Shown here in pieces: positions 23,095-36,352 of a stretch of DNA of 64,000 nt. The position numbers and the translations under genes were made by a program. The notes under the pieces were generated by a model that was not told where the DNA came from, did not search any database, and saw only the letters and a program-made list of their open reading frames with translations. Source of the DNA: Metabacillus sp. KUDC1714 (GTDB lineage Bacteria > Bacillota > Bacilli > Bacillales > Bacillaceae); NCBI RefSeq assembly GCF_014217835.1, contig NZ_CP055263.1, positions 2,062,501 to 2,126,500 on the forward strand. Reading direction: 5' to 3'. Each line of letters begins with the position of its first letter. Within the stretch, counting starts at the first letter, position 1.

Positions 23095-23238
23095 GTTGTT
23101 TTAAATAAATATCGCTATACCGTAGACAGTAGGTGCTTGTAAAGCTTAAATCCCTACCGAGGTGTATTTACGAATAAAGCATTTGTTTGCTTGTTGTTGT
23201 ATATACAAACCTCCATGTCTATCGTGGAGGTTTTTCCA
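23095..23238 (+). ncRNA. L10 leader (autoregulatory leader of rplJ-rplL)
   Basis: A structured leader between the rplA stop and the rplJ ribosome-binding site. The core GACAGTAGGTGCTTGTAAAG ... AAATCCCTACCGAGGTG (about 23126-23166) matches the L10-binding fold. It ends in a terminator-like hairpin AACCTCCATG-TCTAT-CGTGGAGGTT plus T run (23209-23236). In Bacillus the L10(L12)4 complex binds such leaders and causes attenuation. Confidence 0.82.
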
Positions 23239-23294
23239 TGCAGCCATCACCGAACGGTAATAGTGTCACACATGAAACTACAGGAGGTGTAACA

Positions 23295-23795
23295 ATGAGC
23301 GCAATTATCGAACAAAAGAAACAGATCGTTGACGAGATTACTACTAAATTTCGTGAAAGCAAATCTACTATCGTTGTAGACTACCGTGGATTAACTGTAG
23401 GTGAAGTTACTGAACTACGTAAGCAATTACGTGATGCAGGTATCGACTTCAAAGTATACAAAAACACGATGACTCGCCGTGCTGTAGAACAAGCTGAACT
23501 TACTGGTCTTAATGACGCCTTAACTGGTCCGAATGCGATTGCATTCAGTTCTGAGGATGTTGTTGCTCCAGCAAAAATTTTAAATGACTTCGCTAAAAAG
23601 CATGAAGCACTTGAAATCAAAGCTGGTGTAATTGAAGGTAATATCGCTACAGTTGAAGAAGTTAAAGCTCTTGCTGAACTTCCATCACGCGAAGGTTTAC
23701 TTTCTATGTTGCTTAGCGTTCTTCAAGCTCCAATCCGTAACCTTGCACTTGCTACTAAAGCTGTTGCAGATCAAAAAGAAGAACAAGGCGCATAA
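23295..23795 (+). CDS. rplJ: 50S ribosomal protein L10
   Basis: A 166-residue protein that anchors the L7/L12 dimers to the ribosome. The N-terminal RNA-binding domain ([21 protein letters not shown] and [13 protein letters not shown]) and the C-terminal helix for L12 are present. I start it at ATG 23295 behind AGGAGGTG. A frame open from 23187 would translate the attenuator hairpin and is rejected. It is followed by rplL. Confidence 0.96.
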   Translation: MSAIIEQKKQIVDEITTKFRESKSTIVVDYRGLTVGEVTELRKQLRDAGIDFKVYKNTMTRRAVEQAELTGLNDALTGPNAIAFSSEDVVAPAKILNDFAKKHEALEIKAGVIEGNIATVEEVKALAELPSREGLLSMLLSVLQAPIRNLALATKAVADQKEEQGA

Positions 23796-23859
23796 TTCAA
23801 TTAGCCTATTATTCATTTAGTAATAAAACATTAAAAGGAAAAACAAGGAGGAAATTATA

Positions 23860-24219
23860 ATGACTCAAGAACAAATCATTGAAGCAGTTAAAAGTATGAC
23901 TGTTTTAGAATTAAACGACTTAGTTAAAGCAATCGAAGAAGAGTTTGGTGTTACTGCTGCAGCTCCTGTAGCTGTTGCTGCTGCTGGTGGCGAAGCTGCT
24001 GCTGAGCAAACTGAATTTGACGTAATACTTGCAAGTGCTGGCGGACAAAAAATCAAAGTTATCAAAGTTGTACGTGAAGCAACTGGCCTTGGCTTAAAAG
24101 AAGCTAAAGAAGTAGTTGATAACGCTCCTAAAGCAATCAAAGAAGGCGTTACTAAAGAAGAAGCTGAAGAATTAAAAGCTAAACTTGAAGAAGTTGGCGC
24201 TTCTGTAGAGGTTAAGTAA
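23860..24219 (+). CDS. rplL: 50S ribosomal protein L7/L12
   Basis: A 119-residue stalk protein that recruits translational GTPases. It has an N-terminal dimerisation helix pair, an alanine-rich hinge (about 36-52) and a C-terminal factor-binding domain with [12 protein letters not shown]. The start follows AAGGAGGAAA. A terminator-like hairpin follows at 24237-24266. Confidence 0.97.
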   Translation: MTQEQIIEAVKSMTVLELNDLVKAIEEEFGVTAAAPVAVAAAGGEAAAEQTEFDVILASAGGQKIKVIKVVREATGLGLKEAKEVVDNAPKAIKEGVTKEEAEELKAKLEEVGASVEVK

Positions 24220-24236
24220 TTATAACGCAACTTGTT

Positions 24237-24266
24237 AAAAAGCTCGCTAGTGATGGCGAGCTTTTT
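24237..24266 (+). terminator. Terminator after rplL
   Basis: AAAAAGCTCGC ... GCGAGCTTTTT hairpin with a T-rich tail, just after the rplL stop. Confidence 0.8.
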
Positions 24267-24351
24267 ATTTATAGTGAAATAAAATAGCGGCTAAATGTAT
24301 AAAAAGAAATAAAAATGTAAACCCTAAACTCCTGAAAGAGGAGGAATAAAG

Positions 24352-24954
24352 ATGAATAACCATTATTATTCTCAAAAACCTACAGTTCAAAGTAAACGCA
24401 AAACGTGGGAATTTACCTTAAAGGGGCACCTCTTTACTTTTCAAAGTGATCGGGGGGTGTTTTCGAAAAATGAAGTTGACTTTGGGTCGCGGCTTTTAAT
24501 AGAAGCATTTACACTACCTGATATCAAAGGAGATATTTTGGATGTTGGTTGTGGATATGGGCCAGTAGGTCTATCGATTGCGAAACACTATAATAGGCAT
24601 GTTGACTTAATCGACATCAATGAGCGGGCAATTGAATTAGCGATTGATAATGCAGCTCTCAATTCGGTTGAAAATGTGACAATCTTTCAAAGTGACTTAT
24701 TTCAAAAAATAAAAGCAGATCGCAAATATATGGCGATCTTAACGAACCCTCCTATACGAGCTGGCAAAAAGATTGTTCATTCAATCTTTGAAGATAGCTT
24801 TAAGCATTTAGTTGAAGACGGTGAGTTGTGGATTGTTATTCAAAAGAAACAAGGAGCACCATCAGCAATTGATAAATTAGAAGAAATGTTTAAGGAAGTT
24901 GAAGTTGTCGAAAAGAAAAAAGGCTATTATATCATTAAAGCTAAAAAATGTTGA
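24352..24954 (+). CDS. ybxB: Class I SAM-dependent methyltransferase (YbxB, RsmC-like)
   Basis: A 200-residue methyltransferase. DILDVGCGYGPVGLSIA (about 62-78) is the SAM-binding motif I, and NPPI (about 131-134) is the NPPY-type motif of base N-methyltransferases. This suggests a 16S rRNA guanine N2-methyltransferase like RsmC. It lies between rplL and rpoB, as in B. subtilis. The target base is inferred from the family only. Confidence 0.88.
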   Translation: MNNHYYSQKPTVQSKRKTWEFTLKGHLFTFQSDRGVFSKNEVDFGSRLLIEAFTLPDIKGDILDVGCGYGPVGLSIAKHYNRHVDLIDINERAIELAIDNAALNSVENVTIFQSDLFQKIKADRKYMAILTNPPIRAGKKIVHSIFEDSFKHLVEDGELWIVIQKKQGAPSAIDKLEEMFKEVEVVEKKKGYYIIKAKKC

Positions 24955-24979
24955 CTCAATTTTCCTACTATGTTAATAT
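24951..24979 (+). promoter_or_regulatory. Possible rpoB promoter and long leader
   Basis: TTGACT (24951-24956, overlapping the end of ybxB) and TAATAT (24974-24979) with a 17-base spacer. It leaves an AT-rich leader of about 330 bases before rpoB (to 25311). The leader contains no gene I can support. Confidence 0.4.
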
Positions 24980-25311
24980 TATAAAATGCCAATATATAAT
25001 TTCCATAACTGTCTAATTTTTAGGTAAATTGATGTATAAAAGTTAGTTTTATGGAGATAATTATAAAATCAATAGTACGATTCAAATTGTGGTTTTCTAG
25101 GATGAAACCCTTTTTATTTTTTGTTTTTTCCTTGCGTTTGTACTTGATTTCCCTTTGTTTTTATTTCAGATTTCATAGGTTGTATATTAAGATATTGATT
25201 TTAAAGAGAATGATCATATGTGAGTTCTCTTATTCGTCTGTCTAAAAAATTTAAGGTATACATAATGGTACAACGCAAGATCTATTACGCTTGATTTGAG
25301 GGGTGAATGAG

Positions 25312-28300
25312 TTGACAGGTCAACTAGTTCAGTATGGACGACACCGCCAACGTAGAAGTTATGCACGCATTAGTGAAGTGTTAGAATTACCAAATCTTAT
25401 TGAAATTCAAACCTCTTCCTATCAATGGTTTCTTGATGAGGGCTTGAGAGAAATGTTTCAGGATATTTCTCCTATTGAGGATTTCACTGGTAACCTCTCG
25501 CTAGAATTTATTGATTATAGCTTAGGAGATCCTAAGTACTCCGTTGAGGAATCAAAGGAGCGCGATGTTACCTATTCTGCGCCATTACGTGTAAAGGTGC
25601 GCTTAATTAACAAGGAAACTGGTGAAGTAAAAGATCAAGATGTCTTTATGGGAGATTTTCCTCTCATGACAGAAACAGGTACATTTGTAATTAACGGGGC
25701 AGAGCGCGTTATCGTGTCTCAGTTAGTCCGTAGCCCAAGTGTATATTTCAGTGGTAAAGTTGATAAAAATGGTAAAAGAGGCTTTACTGCGACTGTTATT
25801 CCAAACCGTGGAGCTTGGTTAGAGTACGAAACAGATGCAAAAGATGTAGTTTATGTACGAATCGATCGTACACGTAAATTACCTGTATCGGTTTTATTGC
25901 GTGCTCTTGGGTTTGGCTCTGATCAAGAAATCATCGACTTATTGGGTGAGAATGAGTACTTACGTAATACTCTTGATAAAGATAATACGGAAAGTACTGA
26001 AAAAGCCCTGCTTGAAATCTATGAGCGTCTTCGCCCGGGTGAACCACCAACAGTTGATAACGCGAAGAGTTTATTAGACTCAAGATTTTTTGATCCAAAA
26101 CGCTATGATTTAGCAAATGTTGGGCGTTACAAGATTAATAAAAAGCTTCATATTAAGAATCGCCTTTTCAATCAACGTTTAGCAGAAACACTAGTTGATC
26201 CGGAAACAGGTGAAATCATAGTTGAAAAAGGAACAATGATTGATAGAAGAACATTAGATCGAATCATGCCAAACCTTGAAAGTGGTGTAGGATTCAAAAA
26301 AGAGCACCCATCTGGTGGAGTGACTGACGACGAGATAACTCTTCAATCTATTAAAATCTACGCACCGAATGATCCTGAAGGTGAAAAGGTTATTAATGTT
26401 TTAGGAAATGCGTATGTAGAAGAAGCTGTTAAAAACATCACTGTTGCTGATATTTTATCTTCTATTAGCTATTTCTTTAATCTATTACATGGTGTTGGTG
26501 ATACAGACGATATCGATCACCTAGGAAATCGTAGATTGCGTTCAGTCGGAGAATTATTACAAAATCAATTTAGAATTGGTTTATCAAGGATGGAACGTGT
26601 AGTTCGTGAGAGAATGTCAATTCAGGATACGAATACAATTACTCCGCAACAATTAATTAACATTCGTCCTGTTATTGCGTCTATTAAAGAGTTCTTTGGT
26701 AGCTCACAATTATCTCAGTTCATGGATCAAACGAATCCATTAGCCGAGTTAACTCATAAACGTCGTTTATCAGCATTAGGACCTGGTGGTTTAACTCGTG
26801 AACGTGCAGGATTTGAAGTGCGTGACGTACATTACTCACACTATGGCCGTATGTGTCCAATCGAGACTCCTGAGGGTCCGAACATCGGTTTGATTAACTC
26901 GCTGTCATCTTATGCAAAAGTAAACAGATTTGGGTTTATTGAAACACCATATCGTAGAGTTGATCCAGAGACAGGAAAAGTAACATCTCGTATTGACTAC
27001 TTAACTGCTGATGAAGAAGATAATTACGTTGTTGCCCAAGCAAATGCTAGGTTAGCTGATGATGGTTCATTTATTGATACTGATATCGTTGCACGTTTCC
27101 GTGGCGAGAATACAGTTATTAATAGAGACCGCATAGATTACATGGATGTATCACCTAAGCAGGTAGTATCTGCTGCAACAGCTTGTATTCCTTTCTTAGA
27201 AAACGATGACTCGAACCGTGCATTAATGGGTGCAAACATGCAACGTCAAGCAGTACCATTAATGAATCCAGAGGCTCCATTTGTCGGAACAGGTATGGAA
27301 TATGTATCTGGTAAAGACTCAGGTGCTGCAGTTATCTGTAAACATCCTGGTATTGTTGAACGAGTGGAAGCCAAAAATGTTTGGGTTCGCCGATATGAGG
27401 ATGTAAATGGTCAAAAAGTTAAAGGTAATTTAGATAAATATAGTATGTTGAAGTTCATTCGTTCTAACCAAGGAACTTGCTACAACCAACGTCCAATTGT
27501 TAGTGAAGGTGATGAAGTCGTAAAAGGTGAAATCCTTGCTGATGGTCCATCGATGGAAAAAGGTGAACTAGCATTAGGAAGAAACGTTATGGTTGCTTTC
27601 ATGACTTGGGATGGATATAACTATGAAGATGCAATTATCATGAGTGAAAGACTTGTGAAGGATGATGTTTATACATCTATTCACATTGAAGAATACGAGT
27701 CAGAATCTCGTGATACGAAGTTAGGACCTGAAGAAATCACTCGTGATATCCCTAATGTTGGGGAAGATGCGTTAAGAAACTTAGATGAGCGTGGAATTAT
27801 CCGAGTTGGTGCAGAAGTAAAAGACGGTGATCTACTTGTTGGTAAAGTTACACCTAAAGGGGTAACTGAGCTTACAGCAGAAGAACGACTTTTACATGCA
27901 ATCTTCGGTGAAAAAGCTCGTGAAGTCCGTGATACTTCATTGCGTGTACCACATGGTGGGGAAGGAATCATCCTTGACGTTAAGGTATTTAATCGTGAAG
28001 ATGGAGATGAATTACCACCAGGTGTGAATCAATTAGTCCGTGTATATATCGTTCAAAAGCGTAAAATCTCTGAAGGAGATAAAATGGCTGGACGACATGG
28101 TAACAAGGGTGTTATTTCACGTATTCTCCCAGAAGAGGATATGCCTTACTTACCAGATGGAACGCCGGTTGATATCATGTTAAATCCGCTTGGAGTTCCT
28201 TCACGTATGAATATCGGTCAGGTACTAGAGCTACACTTAGGAATGGCTGCTCGTAAATTGGGTATTCATGTTGCTTCTCCTGTATTTGATGGTGCGAGGG

Positions 28301-28890
28301 AAGAGGATGTATGGTCAACGTTAGAAGAAGCAGGTATGGCACGTGATGCTAAGACTGTGCTTTACGATGGTCGTACAGGTGAACCATTTGATAACCGTGT
28401 ATCAGTTGGAATCATGTATATGATCAAGCTAGCTCACATGGTTGATGATAAATTACATGCTCGTTCAACTGGTCCATACTCATTAGTTACACAGCAACCA
28501 CTTGGTGGTAAAGCACAATTTGGTGGTCAGCGTTTTGGAGAGATGGAGGTTTGGGCACTTGAAGCTTATGGTGCTGCTTATACTCTTCAAGAAATTCTGA
28601 CTGTTAAATCAGATGATGTTGTTGGTCGTGTAAAAACTTATGAAGCGATTGTTAAAGGTGAAAATGTTCCAGAACCAGGTGTTCCTGAATCATTTAAAGT
28701 ATTAATTAAAGAGCTTCAAAGTTTAGGTATGGATGTAAAAATGCTTTCAAGTGACGAAAAAGAGATCGAAATGAGAGACCTTGATGATGATGAAGAATCA
28801 CAACAAGCAGAAGGTCTATCAATAAATGAACAAGTGGATACAGTGCCTGAAGCTGTTGAGTTAGAAAAAGACACAGTAGTGAAAGAATAA
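25312..28890 (+). CDS. rpoB: DNA-directed RNA polymerase subunit beta
   Basis: A 1192-residue catalytic subunit, almost identical by eye to B. subtilis RpoB. The rifampicin pocket region is wild type ([17 protein letters not shown] and [13 protein letters not shown] near residues 460-490). [18 protein letters not shown] and the C-terminal [23 protein letters not shown] are conserved active-centre and RpoC-contact segments. I start it at TTG 25312, since GAGGGGTG precedes it and it gives the B. subtilis N-terminus (M)[15 protein letters not shown] 25303 in the same frame would overlap that ribosome-binding site. rpoC follows after 201 bases. Confidence 0.98.
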   Translation: MTGQLVQYGRHRQRRSYARISEVLELPNLIEIQTSSYQWFLDEGLREMFQDISPIEDFTGNLSLEFIDYSLGDPKYSVEESKERDVTYSAPLRVKVRLINKETGEVKDQDVFMGDFPLMTETGTFVINGAERVIVSQLVRSPSVYFSGKVDKNGKRGFTATVIPNRGAWLEYETDAKDVVYVRIDRTRKLPVSVLLRALGFGSDQEIIDLLGENEYLRNTLDKDNTESTEKALLEIYERLRPGEPPTVDNAKSLLDSRFFDPKRYDLANVGRYKINKKLHIKNRLFNQRLAETLVDPETGEIIVEKGTMIDRRTLDRIMPNLESGVGFKKEHPSGGVTDDEITLQSIKIYAPNDPEGEKVINVLGNAYVEEAVKNITVADILSSISYFFNLLHGVGDTDDIDHLGNRRLRSVGELLQNQFRIGLSRMERVVRERMSIQDTNTITPQQLINIRPVIASIKEFFGSSQLSQFMDQTNPLAELTHKRRLSALGPGGLTRERAGFEVRDVHYSHYGRMCPIETPEGPNIGLINSLSSYAKVNRFGFIETPYRRVDPETGKVTSRIDYLTADEEDNYVVAQANARLADDGSFIDTDIVARFRGENTVINRDRIDYMDVSPKQVVSAATACIPFLENDDSNRALMGANMQRQAVPLMNPEAPFVGTGMEYVSGKDSGAAVICKHPGIVERVEAKNVWVRRYEDVNGQKVKGNLDKYSMLKFIRSNQGTCYNQRPIVSEGDEVVKGEILADGPSMEKGELALGRNVMVAFMTWDGYNYEDAIIMSERLVKDDVYTSIHIEEYESESRDTKLGPEEITRDIPNVGEDALRNLDERGIIRVGAEVKDGDLLVGKVTPKGVTELTAEERLLHAIFGEKAREVRDTSLRVPHGGEGIILDVKVFNREDGDELPPGVNQLVRVYIVQKRKISEGDKMAGRHGNKGVISRILPEEDMPYLPDGTPVDIMLNPLGVPSRMNIGQVLELHLGMAARKLGIHVASPVFDGAREEDVWSTLEEAGMARDAKTVLYDGRTGEPFDNRVSVGIMYMIKLAHMVDDKLHARSTGPYSLVTQQPLGGKAQFGGQRFGEMEVWALEAYGAAYTLQEILTVKSDDVVGRVKTYEAIVKGENVPEPGVPESFKVLIKELQSLGMDVKMLSSDEKEIEMRDLDDDEESQQAEGLSINEQVDTVPEAVELEKDTVVKE

Positions 28891-29091
28891 TAATAAATAC
28901 TGAAAGAGCTTTGCTAAAGCCATAAGTAATATAGATGCTTATGAATAAAGAGGTTTTCATGTTCTTCATTCATGAGTGTCTATACCCTTGAGGTTTAGCG
29001 CAATAGCTAGACATAAAATTTAGTTAAAACTTATTCTTTCGAATCTTTTAAAATAGGGTAGAACCTGAAGACGAAAAGGGAGGTAGGCCCC

Positions 29092-32000
29092 TTGTTAGAT
29101 GTAAATAATTTTGAATATATGAGCATCGGCTTAGCTTCACCAGACAAGATTCGTTCTTGGTCTTTTGGTGAGGTTAAGAAACCAGAAACGATTAATTATC
29201 GTACACTGAAGCCAGAAAAAGATGGTTTGTTTTGTGAACGCATATTCGGGCCAACTAAAGACTGGGAATGCCATTGTGGTAAATATAAAAGAGTACGTTA
29301 TAAAGGTGTAGTATGTGATCGCTGTGGAGTTGAAGTTACTCGTGCCAAGGTAAGACGTGAGAGAATGGGACATATTGAATTAGCTGCTCCTGTCTCACAT
29401 ATTTGGTACTTTAAGGGTATTCCTAGCCGTATGGGCTTAGTGTTAGACATGTCTCCTCGTGCTTTAGAAGAAGTAATCTATTTTGCTTCATACGTAACAA
29501 CAGACACAGGTGATACTCCATTAGAGAAAAAACAGCTATTATCTGAGAAAGAATACCGTGCATATCGCGAAAAATACGGTAATACTTTCCAAGCATCTAT
29601 GGGTGCAGAAGCTATTAAAAAGCTTTTATCTGATATTGATTTAGATAAAGAAGTTGACGCTCTAAAAGAAGAACTAAAAACAGCTCAAGGACAAAGAAGA
29701 ACGCGTGCAATTAAGCGTCTAGAAGTTCTTGAAGCATTCCGTAATTCTGGTAATCATCCATCATGGATGATTCTTGATGTTCTTCCTGTTATTCCACCTG
29801 AGCTTCGTCCAATGGTACAGCTTGATGGTGGTCGTTTTGCAACATCTGATTTAAATGACTTATACAGACGTGTTATTAACCGTAATAATCGTCTTAAGCG
29901 TTTATTAGATTTAGGCGCTCCTAGTATCATTGTTCAAAACGAAAAGCGTATGCTACAAGAGGCAGTTGATGCTCTTATTGATAATGGACGTCGTGGTCGA
30001 CCTGTTACAGGACCAGGTAACCGTCCGTTAAAATCCCTTTCTCATATGCTGAAAGGGAAACAAGGACGTTTCCGTCAAAACCTATTGGGTAAACGTGTTG
30101 ACTACTCAGGTCGTTCGGTAATCGTTGTTGGACCAAACCTGAAAATGTATCAATGTGGATTACCTAAAGAAATGGCCCTTGAGTTATTCAAACCATTCGT
30201 AATGAAAGAGTTAGTTGAAAAAGGATTAGCTCATAATATAAAAAGTGCGAAACGTAAAATTGAGAGAGTGCAACCAGAGGTATGGGATGTTTTAGAATCT
30301 GTGATTAAGGAACATCCAGTATTGCTTAACCGTGCACCTACTCTTCATAGATTAGGAATTCAAGCATTTGAACCTACTTTAGTTGAAGGGCGTGCGATCC
30401 GTCTGCATCCACTTGTATGTACTGCATATAATGCGGACTTTGATGGTGACCAAATGGCGGTTCACGTTCCGTTATCAGCTGAAGCACAAGCTGAAGCGCG
30501 TATTTTAATGCTTGCTGCTCAAAACATTCTTAACCCTAAGGATGGTAAGCCAGTTGTTACTCCTTCTCAGGATATGGTGTTAGGTAACTATTACTTAACA
30601 TTAGAGCGTGAGGGTGCAATTGGTGAGGGTATGATTTTCAATGATATAAATGAAGCACTACTTGCATATCAAAACGGTTATGTACATTTACATACACGTG
30701 TGGCTGTTAATGCTGGTACTTTGAATAAACAATCCTTTACCGAAAAGCAAAACAAAATGTTACTAATTACCACAGTTGGAAAGTTAATTTTCAATGAAAT
30801 TTTACCGGAATCATTCCCGTATATGAATGAGCCGACTAAACAAAACATTGAAGAAAAAACACCAGATAATTATTTTGTTGAAACAAGCGTGAATGTTAAG
30901 GAGCATATTGCAGCACAAGAAGAAATAGCTCCATTTAAAAAAGGTATTCTTGGGAAGATTATCGCTGAGATCTTCAAGAAGTTCCATATAACTGAAACTT
31001 CAAAAATGCTAGATCGTCTTAAGAATCTTGGATTCAGATACTCCACTAAAGCAGGGATTACTGTTGGTGTTTCTGACATTATCGTTTTAAAAGAAAAGCA
31101 AGAGATTATTGGCGAAGGTCAGAATAAAGTTGATAATGTATTAAAGCAATTTAGAAGAGGTTTAATTACTGAGGACGAGCGATATGAGCGCGTTATATCG
31201 ATTTGGAGTGCGGCAAAAGATAACATTCAAGGAAAATTGATGGCATCTCTTGATAAACGTAACCCAATCTTTATGATGAGTGACTCTGGTGCCCGTGGTA
31301 ATGCATCAAACTTCACACAACTTGCTGGAATGCGTGGTCTAATGGCCAACCCAGCCGGACGTATTATTGAATTACCGATTAAATCTAGTTTCCGTGAAGG
31401 TTTAACAGTTTTAGAGTACTTCATATCTACACATGGAGCTCGTAAAGGTCTTGCAGATACAGCCTTGAAAACTGCTGACTCTGGTTACTTAACACGTCGA
31501 CTTGTTGACGTTGCCCAGGATGTTATCATTCGTGATGATGACTGTGGAACAGATCGAGGAATACGTGCGGAGTCAATTAGAGAAGGTACAGAAATTATTG
31601 AAAAACTTGATGAACGTTTAATCGGTCGATATTGCCGTAAGGTTGTTAAACATCCTGAAACAGGTGAAATCATCGTTAATGAAAACGAGTTAATCACTGA
31701 AGATATCGCTGTAGAAATTATTGATGCTGGTATTGATCATGTATGGATTCGTTCTGCATTTACATGTAACACAAGACATGGTGTTTGTAAAAAATGTTAC
31801 GGACGAAACCTTGCAACAGGTAGTGAAGTCGAGGTTGGAGAAGCAGTTGGAATTATCGCTGCACAATCTATCGGTGAACCTGGTACACAGTTAACAATGC
31901 GTACTTTCCATACTGGTGGGGTAGCAGGAGACGATATCACTCAAGGTTTACCTCGTATTCAAGAGCTATTTGAGGCTAGAAACCCTAAAGGTCAAGCAAT

Positions 32001-32691
32001 TATTTCCGAAATTAGTGGTGTTGTAGCTGAAATAAATGAAGTGCGTGATAAACAGCAAGAAATTGTTATTCAAGGTGATGTCGAATCTCGTTCATACACT
32101 GCACCATATAATGCTCGCTTAAAGGTAACTCAAGGTGATAAAATTGAGAGTGGTCAAGTTTTAACAGAAGGTTCTATTGATCCGAAGGAATTACTTAAAG
32201 TTAAGGATCTTCAAGCAGTGCAACAATATCTATTACGTGAAGTTCAAAAAGTTTACCGTATGCAAGGGGTAGAAATTGGAGATAAGCACGTAGAGGTTAT
32301 GGTACGCCAAATGCTCCGTAAAGTTAGAGTTATGGATGCTGGTGATACAGATGTTTTACCAGGTACACTTCTTGATGTTCATCAATTTACAGATGCCAAC
32401 AAGCAAGTATTATTAGAGGGTAAACGACCTGCAACAGGTAGACCTGTATTACTTGGTATAACAAAAGCATCACTTGAAACTGATTCCTTCTTATCTGCAG
32501 CATCATTCCAAGAAACAACTCGTGTTCTTACAGATGCAGCAATTAAAGGGAAACGTGATGAACTATTAGGGCTTAAAGAAAATGTTATTATTGGTAAACT
32601 TGTACCAGCCGGAACAGGAATGCCAAGGTATCGTCAAGCTGAACCAATTTCTAAAGTTGAACAAATGGAAGAAGCTGTTTCAGTAGATTAA
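29092..32691 (+). CDS. rpoC: DNA-directed RNA polymerase subunit beta'
   Basis: A 1199-residue largest subunit. The N-terminal zinc site is CHCGKYKR ... CDRCG (about 60-78), the catalytic Mg loop is [12 protein letters not shown] (about 447-458), and the trigger-loop and bridge-helix region is around [19 protein letters not shown]. The second zinc site is CGTDRG ... [13 protein letters not shown]. The start is TTG 29092 behind GGGAGGTAGGCCCC, matching the B. subtilis N-terminus (M)[10 protein letters not shown] hairpin (32701-32749) follows the stop. Confidence 0.98.
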   Translation: MLDVNNFEYMSIGLASPDKIRSWSFGEVKKPETINYRTLKPEKDGLFCERIFGPTKDWECHCGKYKRVRYKGVVCDRCGVEVTRAKVRRERMGHIELAAPVSHIWYFKGIPSRMGLVLDMSPRALEEVIYFASYVTTDTGDTPLEKKQLLSEKEYRAYREKYGNTFQASMGAEAIKKLLSDIDLDKEVDALKEELKTAQGQRRTRAIKRLEVLEAFRNSGNHPSWMILDVLPVIPPELRPMVQLDGGRFATSDLNDLYRRVINRNNRLKRLLDLGAPSIIVQNEKRMLQEAVDALIDNGRRGRPVTGPGNRPLKSLSHMLKGKQGRFRQNLLGKRVDYSGRSVIVVGPNLKMYQCGLPKEMALELFKPFVMKELVEKGLAHNIKSAKRKIERVQPEVWDVLESVIKEHPVLLNRAPTLHRLGIQAFEPTLVEGRAIRLHPLVCTAYNADFDGDQMAVHVPLSAEAQAEARILMLAAQNILNPKDGKPVVTPSQDMVLGNYYLTLEREGAIGEGMIFNDINEALLAYQNGYVHLHTRVAVNAGTLNKQSFTEKQNKMLLITTVGKLIFNEILPESFPYMNEPTKQNIEEKTPDNYFVETSVNVKEHIAAQEEIAPFKKGILGKIIAEIFKKFHITETSKMLDRLKNLGFRYSTKAGITVGVSDIIVLKEKQEIIGEGQNKVDNVLKQFRRGLITEDERYERVISIWSAAKDNIQGKLMASLDKRNPIFMMSDSGARGNASNFTQLAGMRGLMANPAGRIIELPIKSSFREGLTVLEYFISTHGARKGLADTALKTADSGYLTRRLVDVAQDVIIRDDDCGTDRGIRAESIREGTEIIEKLDERLIGRYCRKVVKHPETGEIIVNENELITEDIAVEIIDAGIDHVWIRSAFTCNTRHGVCKKCYGRNLATGSEVEVGEAVGIIAAQSIGEPGTQLTMRTFHTGGVAGDDITQGLPRIQELFEARNPKGQAIISEISGVVAEINEVRDKQQEIVIQGDVESRSYTAPYNARLKVTQGDKIESGQVLTEGSIDPKELLKVKDLQAVQQYLLREVQKVYRMQGVEIGDKHVEVMVRQMLRKVRVMDAGDTDVLPGTLLDVHQFTDANKQVLLEGKRPATGRPVLLGITKASLETDSFLSAASFQETTRVLTDAAIKGKRDELLGLKENVIIGKLVPAGTGMPRYRQAEPISKVEQMEEAVSVD

Positions 32692-32700
32692 TAAAAGTGA

Positions 32701-32752
32701 AGAGATGGATGTTAAAAGTTTTTCGAGAGTAATGTTGACATCCATCTCTTTC
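32701..32752 (+). terminator. Hairpin after rpoC
   Basis: AGAGATGGATGT (32701-32712) pairs perfectly with ACATCCATCTCT (32738-32749), followed by TTTC. It has a 12-pair stem with a 25-base loop. It probably acts as a partial terminator or processing site before rplGB. Confidence 0.65.
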
Positions 32753-32811
32753 AATGTTACTATATTCAAGGTGCTTAATCACAACCTGTTTGCTTTGGAG
32801 GATATATAAAT

Positions 32812-33060
32812 ATGTCTTATGAAAAAGTATCTCAGGCACAAAAAATTATTGTTGGTACTAAGCAATCAGTTAAAGCTCTATTAAATAATGAGGTTAGAGA
32901 AATGATCATTGCTGAAGATGCTGAACAACGAATTGTCCAAAAGATTATTCAAACAGCAGAACAACAGCATATTCCTTTAACAAAAGTTTCTTCTATGAAA
33001 AAGCTTGGTAAAGCTTGTGGAATAGAAGTTGGAGCTGCAGCTGTAGCTATAATCCAGTAA
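32812..33060 (+). CDS. rplGB: L7Ae-family ribosomal protein (RplGB/YbxF)
   Basis: An 82-residue L7Ae/L30e-fold protein that binds kink-turn RNA. The segments [18 protein letters not shown] and [18 protein letters not shown] are the family's N-terminal helix and RNA-binding loop. It lies between rpoC and rpsL, as in B. subtilis. The ribosome-binding site is GGAGGA. Its role on the ribosome is not firmly established. Confidence 0.93.
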   Translation: MSYEKVSQAQKIIVGTKQSVKALLNNEVREMIIAEDAEQRIVQKIIQTAEQQHIPLTKVSSMKKLGKACGIEVGAAAVAIIQ

Positions 33061-33143
33061 AAGCTGTTTTTGCGATATGTGAATTCATTTTGCAGAAACT
33101 TTGTTTTTGCCCAAATATGAACCACCTGGATGTGTGGTATTAA

Positions 33144-33590
<447 letters not shown>

Positions 33591-33622
33591 TATAATTTTT
33601 AAATAAAATGAAATCAGCATGA

Positions 33623-34108
<486 letters not shown>

Positions 34109-34160
34109 TCAATACAGTTTAACTATACTAAATTTCCTATGAGGAAGGAGAAATTACCCA

Positions 34161-36239
34161 ATGGCAAGAGAGTTCTCCTTATTAAACACTCGTAATATTG
34201 GTATCATGGCTCATATTGATGCTGGAAAAACAACAACAACTGAGCGTGTACTATATTACACTGGTCGTATTCACAAGATTGGTGAAACTCATGAAGGTGC
34301 ATCTCAAATGGACTGGATGGAGCAAGAACAAGAACGTGGAATCACGATTACTTCCGCTGCAACAACTGCGCAGTGGAAAGGACATCGTGTTAACATCATC
34401 GATACACCTGGACACGTAGACTTCACAGTTGAAGTTGAACGTTCATTACGTGTACTTGATGGTGCTGTAGCTGTTCTTGATGCTCAATCAGGTGTTGAGC
34501 CGCAAACAGAAACAGTTTGGCGTCAGGCTACAACTTATGGAGTTCCTCGTGTTGTTTTTGTTAACAAAATGGACAAAATCGGCGCAGACTTCTTATATTC
34601 TGTTAAAACAATTCATGAGCGTCTTCAAGCTAATGCTCACCCAATCCAATTACCGATTGGTGCTGAGGATCAATTTGAAGGAATCATCGACTTGGTAGAA
34701 ATGAGAGCGACGTTCTATGGCAATGACTTAGGTACTGATATCCAAGATAAGGAAATACCTGAGGAATACCTTGAACAAGCAAACGAATACCGTGAAAGCC
34801 TAGTTGAAGCAGTAGCAGAACTAGATGAAGAATTAATGGAGAAATACCTTGGTGGTGAGGAAATCACTAACGAAGAGCTAAAAGCTGCAATTCGTCAAGG
34901 TACTGTTAATGTTGAATTTTATCCTGTAATCTGTGGATCAGCTTTCAAAAATAAAGGTGTTCAAAAAATGTTAGATGCAGTTATCGATTACCTTCCATCA
35001 CCATTAGACGTACCTGCAATTAAAGGTATTGTTCCTGATACAGATGAAGAAGTAACTCGTGAATCTAGCGATGATGCACCATTCGCTGCATTAGCTTTCA
35101 AAGTAATGACAGACCCTTATGTTGGTAAGCTTACATTCTTCCGTGTTTACTCTGGTACGTTAAGTTCTGGATCTTATGTTCAAAACTCAACAAAAGGTAA
35201 ACGTGAGCGTGTAGGTCGTATCCTTCAAATGCATGCAAATAGCCGTGAAGAAATCTCAATGGTTTACTCTGGTGATATTGCAGCTGCTGTAGGTTTGAAA
35301 GATACAACGACTGGTGATACTTTATGCGATGACAAAAACCTTGTTATCCTTGAGTCTATGGAATTCCCAGAGCCAGTAATTCAACTTTCTGTTGAACCAA
35401 AATCTAAAGCAGACCAAGATAAAATGACAACTGCTTTACAAAAGCTTCAAGAAGAAGATCCAACATTCAGAGCTCATACTGATCAAGAAACTGGTCAAAC
35501 AATTATTGCTGGTATGGGTGAACTTCACTTAGATATTCTTGTTGATCGTATGAAACGTGAATTCAAAGTTGAAGCTAATGTTGGTGCTCCTCAGGTTGCA
35601 TATCGTGAAACATTCCGTGCAGGTGCAAAAGTAGAAGGTAAATTTGCACGTCAATCGGGTGGTCGTGGACAATTTGGACACGTATGGATCGAATTTGAAC
35701 CTAACGAAGAAGGTAATGGTTTTGAGTTTGAGAACAAAATCGTTGGTGGTGTAGTACCTCGTGAATATGTACCTGCAGTTCAAGCTGGTCTTGAAGATGC
35801 AATGCAAAACGGTGTACTTGCTGGATATCCATTAGTTGATGTAAAAGCTGCATTAGTTGATGGTTCATACCATGATGTTGACTCAAGTGAAATGGCATTT
35901 AAGATTGCAGCTTCTTTAGCACTTAAAAATGCTGTTTCTAAATGTAGCCCAGTTATCCTTGAACCTGTTATGAGGGTTGAAGTAGTAGTACCAGAGGAAT
36001 ACATGGGTGATATCATGGGTCAAGTCACAGCTCGTCGTGGACGTGTTGAAGGTATGGAAGCTCGTGGTAATGCACAAGTTGTACGTGCAATGATTCCACT
36101 TTCTGAAATGTTTGGATATGCTACTGCATTACGTTCTAGTACACAAGGTCGCGGAGTATTTACAATGCACTTTGATCACTATGAAGAGGTTCCAAAATCA
36201 GTTTCAGAAGAAATAATTAAAAAAAATAAAGGTGAGTAA
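34161..36239 (+). CDS. fusA: Elongation factor G
   Basis: A 692-residue translocase GTPase. P-loop AHIDAGKTT (about 17-25), switch [10 protein letters not shown] (about 82-89) and NKMD (about 136-139). Domains II-V follow, with [18 protein letters not shown] in domain III and the C-terminal [18 protein letters not shown]. The ribosome-binding site is GAGGAAGGAG. It lies between rpsG and tuf. Confidence 0.98.
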   Translation: MAREFSLLNTRNIGIMAHIDAGKTTTTERVLYYTGRIHKIGETHEGASQMDWMEQEQERGITITSAATTAQWKGHRVNIIDTPGHVDFTVEVERSLRVLDGAVAVLDAQSGVEPQTETVWRQATTYGVPRVVFVNKMDKIGADFLYSVKTIHERLQANAHPIQLPIGAEDQFEGIIDLVEMRATFYGNDLGTDIQDKEIPEEYLEQANEYRESLVEAVAELDEELMEKYLGGEEITNEELKAAIRQGTVNVEFYPVICGSAFKNKGVQKMLDAVIDYLPSPLDVPAIKGIVPDTDEEVTRESSDDAPFAALAFKVMTDPYVGKLTFFRVYSGTLSSGSYVQNSTKGKRERVGRILQMHANSREEISMVYSGDIAAAVGLKDTTTGDTLCDDKNLVILESMEFPEPVIQLSVEPKSKADQDKMTTALQKLQEEDPTFRAHTDQETGQTIIAGMGELHLDILVDRMKREFKVEANVGAPQVAYRETFRAGAKVEGKFARQSGGRGQFGHVWIEFEPNEEGNGFEFENKIVGGVVPREYVPAVQAGLEDAMQNGVLAGYPLVDVKAALVDGSYHDVDSSEMAFKIAASLALKNAVSKCSPVILEPVMRVEVVVPEEYMGDIMGQVTARRGRVEGMEARGNAQVVRAMIPLSEMFGYATALRSSTQGRGVFTMHFDHYEEVPKSVSEEIIKKNKGE

Positions 36240-36352
36240 TTGATTTTACTCCTTTGATGAAGTATAACTACTTATGTGAGAACAGAGAGTGATGTGATCA
36301 CTTTCTGTTACATATATCCTAAAATAATTAAACTCTAAGGAGGATTTTTAGA

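Noticed and set aside
23187..23294. N-terminal extension of rplJ
   Set aside because: It would translate the L10 leader terminator hairpin; the family start at 23295 has a strong ribosome-binding site.
25051..25245. 64-residue open frame in the rpoB leader
   Set aside because: Composition is that of AT-rich DNA (Phe, Leu, Ile, Tyr), there is no ribosome-binding site, and it lies in a region expected to be untranslated.
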